In this document: positions 23,346-34,299 of the stretch, in pieces
Layout: each line of letters starts with the position of its first letter
How positions within the stretch are numbered: the first letter of the stretch is position 1
From: Cyathus striatus
Taxonomy: Eukaryota > Basidiomycota > Agaricomycetes > Agaricales > Nidulariaceae
Reading direction: 5' to 3'
DNA length: 64,000 nucleotides
Assembly (NCBI GenBank): GCA_025738555.1
Contig: JAOVFP010000016.1
Span: forward strand, 372,001-436,000
Position numbers and translations under genes: made by a program
Notes under the pieces: generated by a model
Databases searched by the model: none
Told to the model about the DNA's origin: nothing
The model's input: the letters and a program-made list of their open reading frames with translations, nothing else

Positions 23346-23973
23346 CTAAGATCCCGGCTGAACATCAGAAGAGCAAGGTCCAGTATTGGGATCAAGCATA
23401 AAAGTAAAATGTCCAGGGGCAGGGTTGATCTTTCCTTTGCCTCCCTATTTCAACCGTAAGCTTTGGAAAGAGGAATGAATACCAATTATCTCACGTAAGG
23501 GCAGCTCCTGACGACGCCGTTCAATACCGTATTGCAGTTTACTTGCGAGGGGCTTCCGGCAGGATCGCTTGTGTCTCTGTAGGCAATGAAGTCACCTTTT
23601 TTAAGGGCGATGTAAATCTTGGTGAAAACAATAAGCAGTGATGAGATGTCATACAGCGTTTGCCATTCACGCCGAAGCATCTACCGCCGTTTTGACCTGG
23701 GCCGAACTGTGTATATAATCAAGTTTTGCTATTAGTATAAGGCCGAAGAAATATAGAAACAATTTCTTACAGTTGCAGAAGCAACATCGGCGCAGAACGT
23801 GTTGATAAACTGAGAGCAGTCGGAAATGCCATCAGTTCCTCCACTGTAGCAAGTTGGAGTCGGTACTTGGGCCAGTGCAGTAGCGCTAATAGCTGCTACG
23901 ATAATCTACAACACACTTAGTTGGATGAAACACATAAAGAAGTAAATGTGCATACAAAAAGCTTCGAGAGCAT
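23346..23973 (-). CDS. Small secreted protein, glycan-binding Y3-like (copy A)
   Basis: Starts at 23973: MLSKLF, a 45-50 nt intron, then IIVAAISATALAQVPTPTCY, together a signal peptide with a likely cut after ALAQ. The mature protein of about 115 residues has seven Cys and the blocks DCSQFINTFCADVA, FGPGQNGGRCFG, DFIAYRDTSDPAG, NCNTVLNGVVRSCPY, GGKGK and FTFMLDPNTGPCS. The CP-x-GGxG and FTxDPNxGxC pattern resembles the mushroom glycan-binding protein Y3 family. Five exons are split by short introns; the third donor is non-standard (no clear GT) and should be confirmed. A TATATAAAA box lies about 80 bp upstream. Family assignment from remembered motifs is moderate; secretion is well supported. 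Confidence 0.72.
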
Positions 23974-24046
23974 GATACTCGTTGAGTTAAGTATGTGAGT
24001 TATTGGTTTGGATAAAACTGAGGACTGAACGCTCATAAACGAGTGA

Positions 24047-24055
24047 TTTTATATA
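24047..24055 (-). promoter_or_regulatory. TATA box of Y3-like copy A
   Basis: TATATAAAA on the minus strand, about 75-80 bp upstream of the start codon. The paralogue has TATATAAG at the same distance. Confidence 0.55.
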
Positions 24056-24954
24056 CCTTTCCGGAGTCTCTACGGAAGTAGAAGTTTGCGGAATAGACTT
24101 AGCGGAATGTGAAAGCTGGCTTGGAAGCGTAAACTTCTTCAACCTCAATAGGATGTAGAATTACCTCTCTACGTTGCTGAGCACGAGGGAAGTTGACCTC
24201 TCTACATCCACCTCCTGGAGGATTTATTCATATTCAACATCAAATTCATTAATATCCATTAGTTTATTTGCTTCGTTCGTGGCTTGGAGCCTCACCTTAC
24301 TGAGGACAGATTATAAGACCAAGCTTGAGATTCCAATTGCGGTTTGGAAGGATTAACGTTATTATCACACTTGTATAGTGACCAGCGCTCAGAATCGTTG
24401 GTCACGAGGATGTGAAATAGTTTACGGAAGTTTCACCATTTTCGATACTTTAACATGGGCAATCCTAACTGTTCTTCCTTGCATTTATTTAGCGGATTTA
24501 GCGGAATTTGAACCGGTCTTGCACGTGTCTGCGATTGTCAGCTGTACATGTACGAAGTGTGGATGATGGAGTAGGTGGTTGGTTCTCTGCTTCAGGCGGA
24601 AGGTGTTAGTACAAAATGGTTAAGCGCGAGTCGTAGATGGGAGTCTTGTGGCTGCTGTAGAATGCACCCCAAACCTAAGTCTCTGAGAAGACAACAAACC
24701 AATGGAAAATGACAGTATGTGGTACCAACATGCAGTACCCCAATATCTGTCGGTATGGTCGATTCTGATCATCGTCGATCCTGTAAAATGGAACTTTTCA
24801 TCCATAAACATTACCTATTTAATGCCCCTAGATAATGTTCTTCAAGTTCACGTGCTAGATCAGCAGAGTGCAGACGAAGGGTGAATGCTTAATAGCGCTG
24901 GAATCATGCTTTCAAGAATAGTGCTAACGATTTAATTTGCAGAAGTACATGTTC

Positions 24955-25020
24955 TTGTCGAATCAAAGGTGATTCTGAATTACCTTTGATTCGACAATGA
25001 CACAGACGAGTCGTCTGTGT
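24955..25020. repeat. Two adjacent perfect inverted repeats
   Basis: Hairpin 1: TTGTCGAATCAAAGGT (24955-24970) pairs exactly with 24982-24997 across an 11 nt loop. Hairpin 2: ACACAGACGA (25000-25009) pairs with TCGTCTGTGT (25011-25020) across one base. They lie two bases apart. Confidence 0.9.
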
Positions 25021-26282
25021 GATTACACGAACTGCTGAATGAACGATATGCACAGTGTACGTTGCTGGACGGAGTTCGCCTGAACCCGATGTAAGATATT
25101 AGCTAGTAGTTCTATATCATATCATTCCGAAATCCCGGAACACCTAAGAAGCACAAGTGTTCTTCGTCGAGGATTGAGCAATTACCTGATATATTGTTCC
25201 GCTGACGACCTCAGCTGACCTCAGTTAGCGTGAGTTTAGAGCTTGAAATTATATTCTATCTGAGGTAGTATGTAGTTTTGCAAGCTTCTATGATACCTAG
25301 GAAGCACTCGGAACTTTTTGAAGCCCGAAGATGTCACAATGGAAGCATACATGATCCGCCACTACAGACTCTAAGCGTTCAACCTTCCCTACCTAAATTC
25401 TTAATCGAAGTACAATAGATTCAGTTCCCAGTAGACAGTGTGAATAAACTTTTCACTCCTAGCACGGTGTAATTGGAGGTGCAGTCTATTGGATAGGTTG
25501 AGGTGTAACAGAGGCTTTGTAGTAAAGCGAGAAGATATGTCCATTCGTTATTGTATCCTTTACGCACGATGACCTCTTTCACCCGCGGGCCATCGTTATG
25601 TAGCGTTATTATCGTTAGGTAGTTGCTGCTATGTTAGGCTGAGGTCTAGTCCAAGTCTAGTCTACGCTGCTGGGGGTACATCGAAGTGCGGGACATTTCC
25701 CATCAATGATTTTGATTTCGAATATGAATACATGCCCGGGATCCGAGTTAGGTGGGCAAGTACTTCAATGCAGCCCTAACGGACTCCATAGCATTCCATA
25801 ACTTATCTATAGGCGTCTTGCCACCAGCGAGATTCATACAATCACGAATAGACCACGTTTATATTATATTAGTACCGCAATTCCAGTGTTCATTAATCTC
25901 TTTTATGACTAAATAATCCGTGTAAAATTACTGTGACGAGATTCTGACGCTCGTGATTGTAACTTAAAAGGCACGAATGAAACATGTTTAAGAATAACCT
26001 TCATCCACGAAGGTGAAAACAACATAAAGGAATATATTTACCAAAGTCCGGAACATAAGCTAGTATAATATCGAGTTAAGCTGTCCAGAGCCAGGAATCG
26101 CCTGTCGCCGGTGGATATGAAATATGATGACATGAAATTTGAATCAATCCGTCTAGAAGTAGTGTTAGTGAGGTAAGCCTGCACGCTTTTGAGTGTTCAG
26201 GTATGGCATTCTTCCAAGATAACTTTCAACAACTAGATAATCTATTCCAAAACTACTTACGTTCAGGCGCCGGTAAGACGTG

Positions 26283-26290
26283 TATATAAG
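26283..26290 (+). promoter_or_regulatory. TATA box of Y3-like copy B
   Basis: TATATAAG about 80 bp upstream of the start codon at 26367, mirroring the arrangement in copy A. Confidence 0.55.
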
Positions 26291-26366
26291 CCCTCGTTCT
26301 AAACTTTCAGTATTCAGTTTCTTCCAAACTAGATATCCAATAGTCCACTCAACCCACTTCATCCTC

Positions 26367-26988
26367 ATGTTCGCTAAGCTTGCCGTACGCACATCACCTC
26401 CTTTGAATGCTCCAGACTCTGACCATCCGTGTTTAGATTTTCGTCTCTGTTGTCAGCACTGTTGCACTTGCCCAAGTTCCCGCTCCATCTTGCTACAGTG
26501 GAGGAACTGGCGGTGTTTCTGACTGTGCCCAGTATATCAACACGTTCTGCGCCGATGTCGCTGCTGCAACTGTAAGAAATAATATTATAATTCATAAATG
26601 TTCGAAACTAATCATCTTATTACAATGAAGTTCGGCCCAGGCCAGAATGGCGGGCGTTGCTTTGGTGTGAATGGTCATCGCTGTGTGTTGTTATTATCTC
26701 CGTTGTCTTTAACTTAGACTCACATGATCCATAAAAGGCGATTTCATTGCGTACAGAGAGACCACCGATCCCGCTGGCAATCCATCCCAGGCAAACTGCA
26801 ATACAGTATTGAATGGAGTCGTCCGTAGCTGTCCTTACGTAGGATACTTATTAAAGTTGATATCTTATCAAAGCTGATAATTGATACAGGGAGGCAAAGG
26901 GAAGATCAGCGCTGCTCCAGGATATTTCACCTTTACCCTTGATCCCAATGCTGGAGCATGTTCGTCTGATGTTCAACCAGGATCTTAA
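26367..26988 (+). CDS. Small secreted protein, glycan-binding Y3-like (copy B)
   Basis: Starts MFAKLA, then after an intron of about 50 nt IFVSVVSTVALAQVPAPSCY, giving a signal peptide that ends in ALAQ. Conserved blocks follow: DCAQYINTFCADVA, FGPGQNGGRCFG, DFIAYRETTDPAG, NCNTVLNGVVRSCPY, GGKGK, FTFTLDPNAGACS, ending SDVQPGS at 26988. Seven Cys match copy A one for one, and intron positions are the same. Coding similarity is high while introns differ, so the pair is an inverted duplication under constraint. Likely a secreted carbohydrate-binding protein. It is followed by a repeat array. Confidence 0.73.
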
Positions 26989-27193
26989 ATGCAATAATCG
27001 CATGTTGGGTTACTTGGATGAAATTGGAGTGATAAATGTATTTTGTGATATTTGTGTTCTGAGATATTAGCAGTCTGTAAATCTGCGAAGAAATAAAAGG
27101 GAGAAACAAATACAGGGGTTGATTTAATGCGATTTGTTACTGGAAACAGATAAGCGGAAGTCACAACAACCGCTTTAAGAAATAGCGAATAAG

Positions 27194-28250
27194 GCCGGCT
27201 ATCGCCGGCAAAGCCCACTAATTACACACAAGTAACCTGTGAGGAATATCAAGCATACTTACTTAGTATGTGGACAGAACTTATTATAATTGCTACACAT
27301 GTAGCACAGTCAATAACTAACAAAGGGTAAAATATATGTAGTAACGACGGTTGGCCGCACAGACCTTAACGAACAAGAGGGAAGGCGAAGTGCCAAGAAT
27401 GTAAACAAGAACAAATGTATTGTAATTTACTGCGAGATCGAGCCCTATATGTAACTCTACTAACTAAAGTTAGTGGAAATATAACAAATAAGGCCGGCTA
27501 TCGCCGGCAAAGCCCACTAACTACACACAAGGAGAATAAGTAGATTCACTTATACTACTATAGCTAACAAAGAAATTTATAGTACTTATTATAACTGCCA
27601 CGCACGTCGCACAGACAATAACCAAGAAGAATATATACAAGTAACGACAGCTGACCGCACAGATCTTAACGAAGCTGAACAAGAGAGAAGGCGAAATGCC
27701 GAGAATGTAAATAAGAACAAATGTATTGTAATTTACTGCCAAAGAATTTCGAGCTCGAGCCCTATAACCCTACTAACTAAAGTTAGTGGGAATAAGGCCG
27801 GCTATTGCCGGCAAAGCCCACTAACTACACACAAGTAAGTAAAGGACTTGAGATTAAGTAGTTTAACTTATACTAATAGCTAACAGGGAACTTCATAATG
27901 AAAGTAACTTATAGAATGGAAATAAAAGCAACGAAGTGCTATGTATAATTTGTCAAATTCTTAAGTTCAGTAGAAACCTGTGAGGAATACCAAGCATACT
28001 TAAATAGTATCTGAATAGAACTTATTATAATTGCCATCATTACATGTCGGAAAGACGATAACTGAGAACAAAGGGTAGAATATATATATGTAACAGCGGT
28101 TGACCGCACACTGCACAGACAGACCTTAACTAAGCTGAACAAGAGAGAAGGCGAAATGCCGAGAATGTAAACAAGAACAAATGTGTTGTAATTTACTGCC
28201 AAAAAATTTCGAGCTCGAGCCTTATAACCCTACTAACTAAAGTTAGTGGG
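27194..28250. repeat. Array of three MITE-like units separated by GCCGGC stems
   Basis: Three related units (27214-27476, 27513-27790, 27817-28250) each start CCCACTAAYTACACACAAG and end ACTAACTAAAGTTAGTGG, so their ends are short inverted repeats (CCCACTAAC/GTTAGTGGG). Each is preceded by a GCCGGC-TATY-GCCGGC stem (27194, 27493, 27797) followed by AAAG. Unit lengths are 263, 278 and 434 bp. Similar minus-strand frames inside (MAVNYNTFVL...) are by-products of the repeat. Confidence 0.8.
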
Positions 28251-28798
28251 AATAATACGACATGAGCACCTTACTGCTTAAAGTCCTACTATTTGTCAAT
28301 TGTTGTAACACTGCGTTATTCTTGCGATATAGGCTAGAGGGGCGGACGTGCGAGTCAGAGTCAGCTGGATGTCTGGTGAGATGAAATCAAAACGGAACTT
28401 AAAGAACCAGACCACAGAACCCTGGCAGGTGCCTTGTGGGAAATTGTTATTGTAATATTCTCACACTCACGGTCCGAGACCCGACGTGGGGGGCCCGTCG
28501 ACGATAAGTACAGCTTAAGATCTACAAATTACAGACATCATTGATAGACCCAACATCGACCGGTCTATGAGAGCCTTGCTGCGCAACCTCAAGTGTACAT
28601 GCATGTATGCACAAACTCTGTGACAAAAAAGTCAAGTTCTGGAATGATTCAAGAACGTCATGTGCTTCTGAACTTCAGAACGCCCACACACGCCCACAAT
28701 AAAAATTGTAAGTTCATGCAACTCCAACTTATCGTTTATCTTCATGTTTCTTCCCCACCATTGTGTTCAAGTTTTGCTGCAGCTATTAACCGAGATAA
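28251..28798. other. Intergenic, upstream of broken F-box copy
   Basis: No gene recognised; presumably carries the decayed promoter of F-box copy 4. Confidence 0.35.
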
Positions 28799-30524
28799 AT
28801 GGTGGACAATGGCATTCTGTCGCTACCTCTCGAAGTGCTTCAAGAGATCACAAAGTTGGCAAGTGCCTCTCTCGCAACTAATGATTCTAGTCCAACTGAC
28901 ACACCGTTCTATTAACAAGGCGCCTTTGACCTCACTTTCATCTCTAAGACTTACATGCCATAAATTCAACGATGCCATTATTCCTCAGATATTTTTCCAT
29001 ACCACCATATGCACCGACTTCATATTCAATCATGGCGACAATTTTGCAGATTTTCTTGAATCACTTTCTCCTCGAAATCACGCAGCTGTTAGACATGCTA
29101 CAAAGGTCTCAATTCAATCAGTGGGACCATTAATTTCTTCAGAGAAGGAGTATTATAATGAAGAAACGGCAGAGAACGAAAAGGGGTACAATGTGGAAAT
29201 GTGTGATCCTGATCACCCAGTCTCGCAAAGGATCAAAAGCTGCTTCCACGTGCAATAGCTGCCTTTGAGAAAGTAACTACCGTTAGGTGAGCTCGCCTAT
29301 CTTGTTCGTGCTGCCATTTTACTGATATTAGCAGATGGATCATCGAGAATTACGCTACATCTGAATGGACGAGGTATTGGGTCATATCAGGCATTGCTCA
29401 AATGCCGTCCTTGACGACATTAGGTCTGACATTGGAGGGTGAAACCGCAACTCCCATTCATATACACTCTATTCCTCAGTCTCTTGAGAGTTTTTGGATC
29501 GTCGATGATTCTGGTATCAATGTCCTACAAGACGGCCGGATTGAAGGGATTCCTGAAGTGATTGCGAAGTCGTCAAGTGATCTATATCATATATCATTCA
29601 ATACTTGTGTGTTATATAATGGGGACCACATAACGATGTACCCTTTCCTCCAACTTACCTCACCTCTACAAATAACGCACCTTAATACCATGGGATACTT
29701 CGTACAGCTGAACAGTACAGTTTTACCTCATCTTCGCTCGCTTAAATGTTTGTGGATGGGTAACGGTGCCGATCCCCAAACGCGAGCTGTACGGAATGCT
29801 GAGTTTTATCGTAGACCAGTTGATCAGAAACCGGACTTGACGCTCGTAGACGATATCTGGAAAGGATTGAAGCGAGAAAGAATACTTCTCACGAACATTA
29901 GTCTCGAGGAACCGACGGAAACTTTCATACAGTATTTGAAGTCCTATTCCGGCCTTAACTCTCTTACAATTATGGATGCATTGTGGGTTCCTCGATACGG
30001 GAGTGAAATTCCCTTGAAAGCCTCTCAATTTTGACTGTCGACCACTCAGGAAAATGGTCTTTTGGGGACGATTGTGCTTCTATGCTTTTAACTCTCGTCA
30101 ACCTCAAGCATCTGCTAATTTCTGTATCGTATGATTTACACCAAGATCTTCCAGACAGAGATGACTACGAAGACGAGGACATAGCTCCCCCCACAACTTT
30201 ATACCGTACTAACAATTCTGTAGTAAGTCCGACCTAGCCATTGATGTATCGATGACTTTTAAAATATTACAGGCACGACTACTGGAGATGGCCGTTTTAC
30301 TTCCAAACCTTCTCTCCCTTTATATAGTTGGGGATGACTCGTTTCATCTGAATTTCGGTGATAAGTACATCAACATCCCCGAACAAAAGATACTTGACAG
30401 TCAAATTACGTCTTTTGGACCGCTGAATCCTAAGAAGTATCTGTTTTTTGTGGAGACTCATAAACGGAGATACAGATTACAACGCTGGGGACTGAAAGGT
30501 GAATTTTGGTACAGATCCTTTTGA
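28799..30524 (+). pseudogene. F-box gene, broken copy 4
   Basis: Closest to copy 3. The frame starting MVDNGILSLPLEVLQEITKL (28799) stops near 28914, while the matching continuation (LTSLSSLRLTCHKFNDAI) is in another frame. A second shift occurs near 29240, where the expected LLPRAIAAFEKVTTVR lies in a different frame from the preceding RIK. A third break near 30000 combines a deletion of roughly 57 nt with a frame change between ALWVPRYGS and the SLSIL block. The splice sites at 29286 and before 30274 remain, and the last exon (LLPNLLSLYIVGDD, ITSFGPLNPKKYLF) is open to 30524. Three independent lesions make a functional protein unlikely. Confidence 0.8.
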
Positions 30525-30653
30525 AATGGAAAATATAAGTTGGCTTTATGCAACGTTTGAAGGTCGGATAAGTAAGAAATTCCTCGAAGCCTCGGCACGT
30601 GCAGCTTTTCGAAAATTTAAAAGATGCATTACCGAAAAATCGATAGTATATAA

Positions 30654-31757
30654 TCAAAGAGTACTCCAAGCATTATCCATAGGGATAATGGCACCGCTGA
30701 CAGCCTGAGCCCCGTCAGAGATCAAGAACAACATCATACTTGAAAAAGCGGTAGGATCAAGCATCCCTCTTCCAGTTAAGGGATTCATAACTAGTTCCGC
30801 TACCGCCCTAACATTTCGGCGTCAGTCAGGGGAAACAACGTATAATAATGATATATACTTTGTCTTCATCATGGAGCCCAGATCGAACTTGGAAAAGTCA
30901 GGTGGGGCTTTCATGGGTGCAGAAATTGCTGCAACGTGTATTAAAGGAAACAGTAAAGGGATAATGCGATTGCGACTCACCTCCAGGGCAAATTGCATTG
31001 CACCGAATACCGTCAGATCTCAAAAGGAACGCAGTGTTCTTCGTCACACCAACCTGTTACCACACTGATAAGCAATCTACTCAACCATATACTAAAAACG
31101 ACTCACCAAACCATGCTTACTCGCCGTATAAGCCACACCAGCAACAGCTCCACTAGTCCCCGCCTTACTCGCAACATTCACAATGCACCCGCCCTTCTGC
31201 TTCTTCATAACCTTCACAACCTCTCGCATAAGCTTCATGGGGGCAGTGAGATTGACATCGATAACTTTCTCCCAGATATCATCCGTAAATTTATCAACAG
31301 ATGCTAGATGGTCCGAAATACCAGCGATGTTGAGCAGCGCATCGATTCTTCCTCCGAATGCTTCAAGACACTGCTCTACGACTTGCGCTGGGGCGGAGGC
31401 ATCTGTGAGGTTAGCTTGGAGGAACACGAAGTTCTCTGACGAAATAGGAGGGGGAGGTGAAATGTCGACGCCGAAAACGAAGCATCCTGAAGCAAGGAGT
31501 GCTGTAGTGGTTGCCAGGCCCACTCCGCCAGATGCACCTGTGACGATGACAATCTGCCACAGGAATTAATCAAAAAGCATGAACAGCTGGCTAGGGGGGG
31601 GCAACACAAGAACCTTTCCATCAAGACCAGCCGAGTTTATCGTCGTGGGCGTAAACGTATTATTTGGGTTTTGCGACCAGAACTTAGCCAAGTAACGATA
31701 GCATAAGTACAAGGAGATAATGAGACGCCCAGTCAGCTGTTGGAAGAGGTGTAACAT
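30654..31757 (-). CDS. Short-chain dehydrogenase/reductase (tandem copy A)
   Basis: NAD(P)-dependent oxidoreductase. Start at 31757: MLHLFQQLTGRLIISLYLCY forms a hydrophobic N-terminal anchor, then AKFWSQNPNNTF and, after an intron, IVIVTGASGGVGLATT, the Rossmann TGxxxGxG. ALLNIAG is the NAG motif. SKAGTSGAVAGVAYTASKHG holds the catalytic Ser and YxxxK. Later exons give NTAFLLRSDGIRCNAICPG and the end LTGRGMLDP, GAIIPMDNAWSTL at 30654. All catalytic residues are present and the introns are short. It is a tandem duplicate of copy B, with the same exon plan. The N-terminal anchor is unusual for classical SDRs and suggests membrane attachment. Substrate unknown. Confidence 0.86.
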
Positions 31758-32769
31758 AAATGAAACTGGTTTGAGTGAAGACGTTGTCGTGGGCAGGTTA
31801 CACTCCTTCAAGGGGGAAAACGAAAAAGATACTTTGCGATTGAACCTCGTTGAACTCTTATACGCTAGGTACCACGGCTATTCGGGCGGGAAACTAGAAA
31901 TCATCGTGGGTTGTGCATGCACAGTTAACTCTGTCTAAATACATAACGTTCCGTGGACCTAAAAAGTTATTAGTCGACTCTGTATAAATACATGCTGTCT
32001 AAATACATACTCCGCTTCATTTAACACTTTCTCGGTTCCACCAAGTCCGGCTTAGCCACTAAGGATCCTTCTCACTATTACATACTCTGTACTATTTATA
32101 GTTGCCTAAATACATAACGTTATTAAATACTATCGTCAATTAATACTCAGTATTCATCAGGGGTTAGTGTTGTCACAGTCGTGACGCTGTCCCAATTTGA
32201 ACTCCGTTGATAGTTTTGATCGCACTGTCGCATGCTTGGAGCAATTAAGTATCGTGATAAGTATAGGAGATGCAAGTTGGGTCAATAGTTTGAATATTTG
32301 AACATTAACAATTATATGCCGCTGTATACATATAATACATTAATCACTACATATACAGAATTTGTAAGTTCCATACCTTTTAGCGACAATCGCTGCTTGG
32401 ATATTCTTCTCATAATTCACATCATGATAAGCACGACTTTCGCTTTGGTAACTTCTGTTAACCATAATATCCCCAGAGGCTTGAGTAGATATTTCGGTTT
32501 GAGTGTCCGTGAGCGTTAGTGTCAATGATACATATATCCTTCAATTCGACAACCTCATTTACTCCTGTGCGCATTGCTGTCCAAACTGTTAGACTTAAAG
32601 CACAGAATTCATTTTTATCATCGAAGATGCCGTTAAGAGAAGTATACTCATACTAACGACGACAGAGGCAGGACTTGAGTATTTGGGTTCATACGTAAGA
32701 CAATCCAAATTAAATTGCGATCTATTTTAAAACATGCATGCATCACCGCGAAAATCGATAATAATATGA
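31758..32769. other. Spacer between tandem SDR genes
   Basis: The first 100 bp (promoter side of copy A) resembles the same region above copy B, so the promoter was duplicated too. The rest holds transposon ends and no recognisable gene. Confidence 0.45.
31921..32130. repeat. Diverged pogo-type terminal repeats (solo ends)
   Basis: CAGTTAACTCTGTCTAAATA and, about 60 bp on, CTCTGTATAAATACATGCTG resemble the left and right termini of the element at 40045-40769, including the following GGACC/AAAAGT and TTCCACCAAGTCCGGC words. A third CCTAAATACATAACG lies near 32105. No transposase is present; these look like decayed ends in the spacer between the SDR genes. Confidence 0.55.
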
Positions 32770-33887
32770 TCAAAGAGTACTCCAAGCATTGTCCATAGGG
32801 ATAATAGCACCATTGATTGCTTCCGCGCCATCAGAAAGCAAGAACATAATCATGGTTGTGAAAGCGTTGGGATCGAGCATCCCTCTTCCAGTTAAGGGGT
32901 TCATAACAAGTTCCGATACCGCTCTAACCGTTCGGCGTTAGTCAGAGGAAACAATGTATAGGATGATATGGACTTACTTTATCTTCATCATGGAGCCCAG
33001 ATCGAACTTGGAGAAGTTGGGCGGGGCGTTCATGGATGTGGCAATCGCTGCAAAATGTAAGGAAATATTCCAAGGGATAATACGACGTGACTCACCTCCA
33101 GGACACACTGCATTGCACCGAATACCCTCAGACTTCATAAGGAACGCAGTATTCTTCGTCACACCAACCTGTTGCAGTATTCATAAGCACTCTACTCAAA
33201 CCGTTCACCAAAACACAACTTACCAAACCATGCTTACTCGCCGTATACGCCACACCAGCAACAGCTCCACTAGTCCCCGCCTTACTCGCAACATTCACAA
33301 TACACCCGCCCTTCTGCTTCTTCATGACCTTCACAACAGATCGCATAAGCTTCACGGGGGCCGTAAGATTGATAGCGATAACTCTCTCCCAGAGATCATC
33401 CGCAACGTTCTCAACAGATGCCAGATGGTCTGTAACACCAGCGATATTGAGCAGCGCGTCGATTCTTCCTCCGAATGCTTCAAGACATTGATCGACGACC
33501 AGATCTGGGGCGGAGGCTTCTGTAAGGTTAGTCTGGAGGAATATAAAGTTTTCTGACGAAATAGGAGGGGGAGGTGAAATGTCGACGCCAAAAACGAGAC
33601 ATCCTGCAGCAAGGAGTGCGTTGGTAGTTGCGAGTCCTACTCCTCCAGAAGCACCTGTGACTATGACAATCTTGAACAATGAATTAGAACACAACTTCGA
33701 TCACTCTCTAGACACGTAGTGTACGAACCTTTCCTTCAAGGCCGGACGAATTTATCGTCGTGGGCTGGTTAACCGGTCCACCAACCGAGTTCTTTGATTT
33801 TTGTGACCAAAACTTAGCCATGTAGCAACTGAATAGGTACGACCAGGTGAGGAGACGCCCAGCCAGTTGTTGGAAGATGTTAGACAT
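32770..33887 (-). CDS. Short-chain dehydrogenase/reductase (tandem copy B)
   Basis: Start at 33887, MSNIFQQLAGRLLTWSYLFS, chosen because it aligns with copy A; an internal Met at 33821 (MAKFWSQK) is an alternative. Following motifs: IVIVTGASGGVGLATT (cofactor binding), GVDISPPPP, ALLNIAGVTDHL, INLTAPVKLM, ASKAGTSGAVAGVAYTASK (catalytic Ser, YxxxK), NTAFLMKSEGIRCNAVCPG, LTGRGMLDPNAF, ending GAIIPMDNAWSTL at 32770. Protein similarity to copy A is high throughout. Both genes point the same way, about 2.1 kb apart, consistent with a recent unequal duplication. Probable role in oxidation or reduction of a hydrophobic alcohol or ketone at a membrane; substrate not inferable. Confidence 0.86.
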
Positions 33888-34299
33888 AGGTGGGACTGGT
33901 TTGAGTGAAAATCTTGTGGTGGGCAGGTTCCACTCTTTGAGGGGGGAAAACGAAAATGATAATGGTTGGCTCTACGCTAGGTATCACGTATTTTTGACGT
34001 TTGACATAGAAGGTAGCCTTAGTAAAGATCTCTAATTAAAAAAATTAGCACTAGTTCGGATGCCATACATACTTCGCTAGCGGCTAGCGATAGTGCAGCA
34101 ACCTTGATTTAATGTGATTTCGGGTTATTCCGAGTGTCGGCACTGTAACGGCACCACCTTTAGATCAGCTTATTTAATGCTGCCGGTAAGTCGATATTCC
34201 CGCTCAAACTTTCGTAGATGGGTGGGTGGAAGAACTTCAGCTGAATTCATGCTTCACTCTTTTATCCTACTAACTTCATTTATTTTTATTCTATGTACG
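33888..34299. other. Intergenic, promoter side of SDR copy B
   Basis: No coding signal. The part next to the SDR start is shared with copy A. Confidence 0.4.

Larger units (their letters stand above)
23974..26366. other. Shared upstream region of the divergent Y3-like pair; two hairpins
   Basis: About 2.4 kb between two divergently oriented paralogues. No gene is recognised. It contains two adjacent perfect hairpins (24955-24997 and 25000-25020). Confidence 0.4.

Noticed and set aside
27521..28202. Related hydrophobic frames (MAVNYNTFVL...) repeated
   Set aside because: By-product of the MITE-like units; frames differ in length and end at random.
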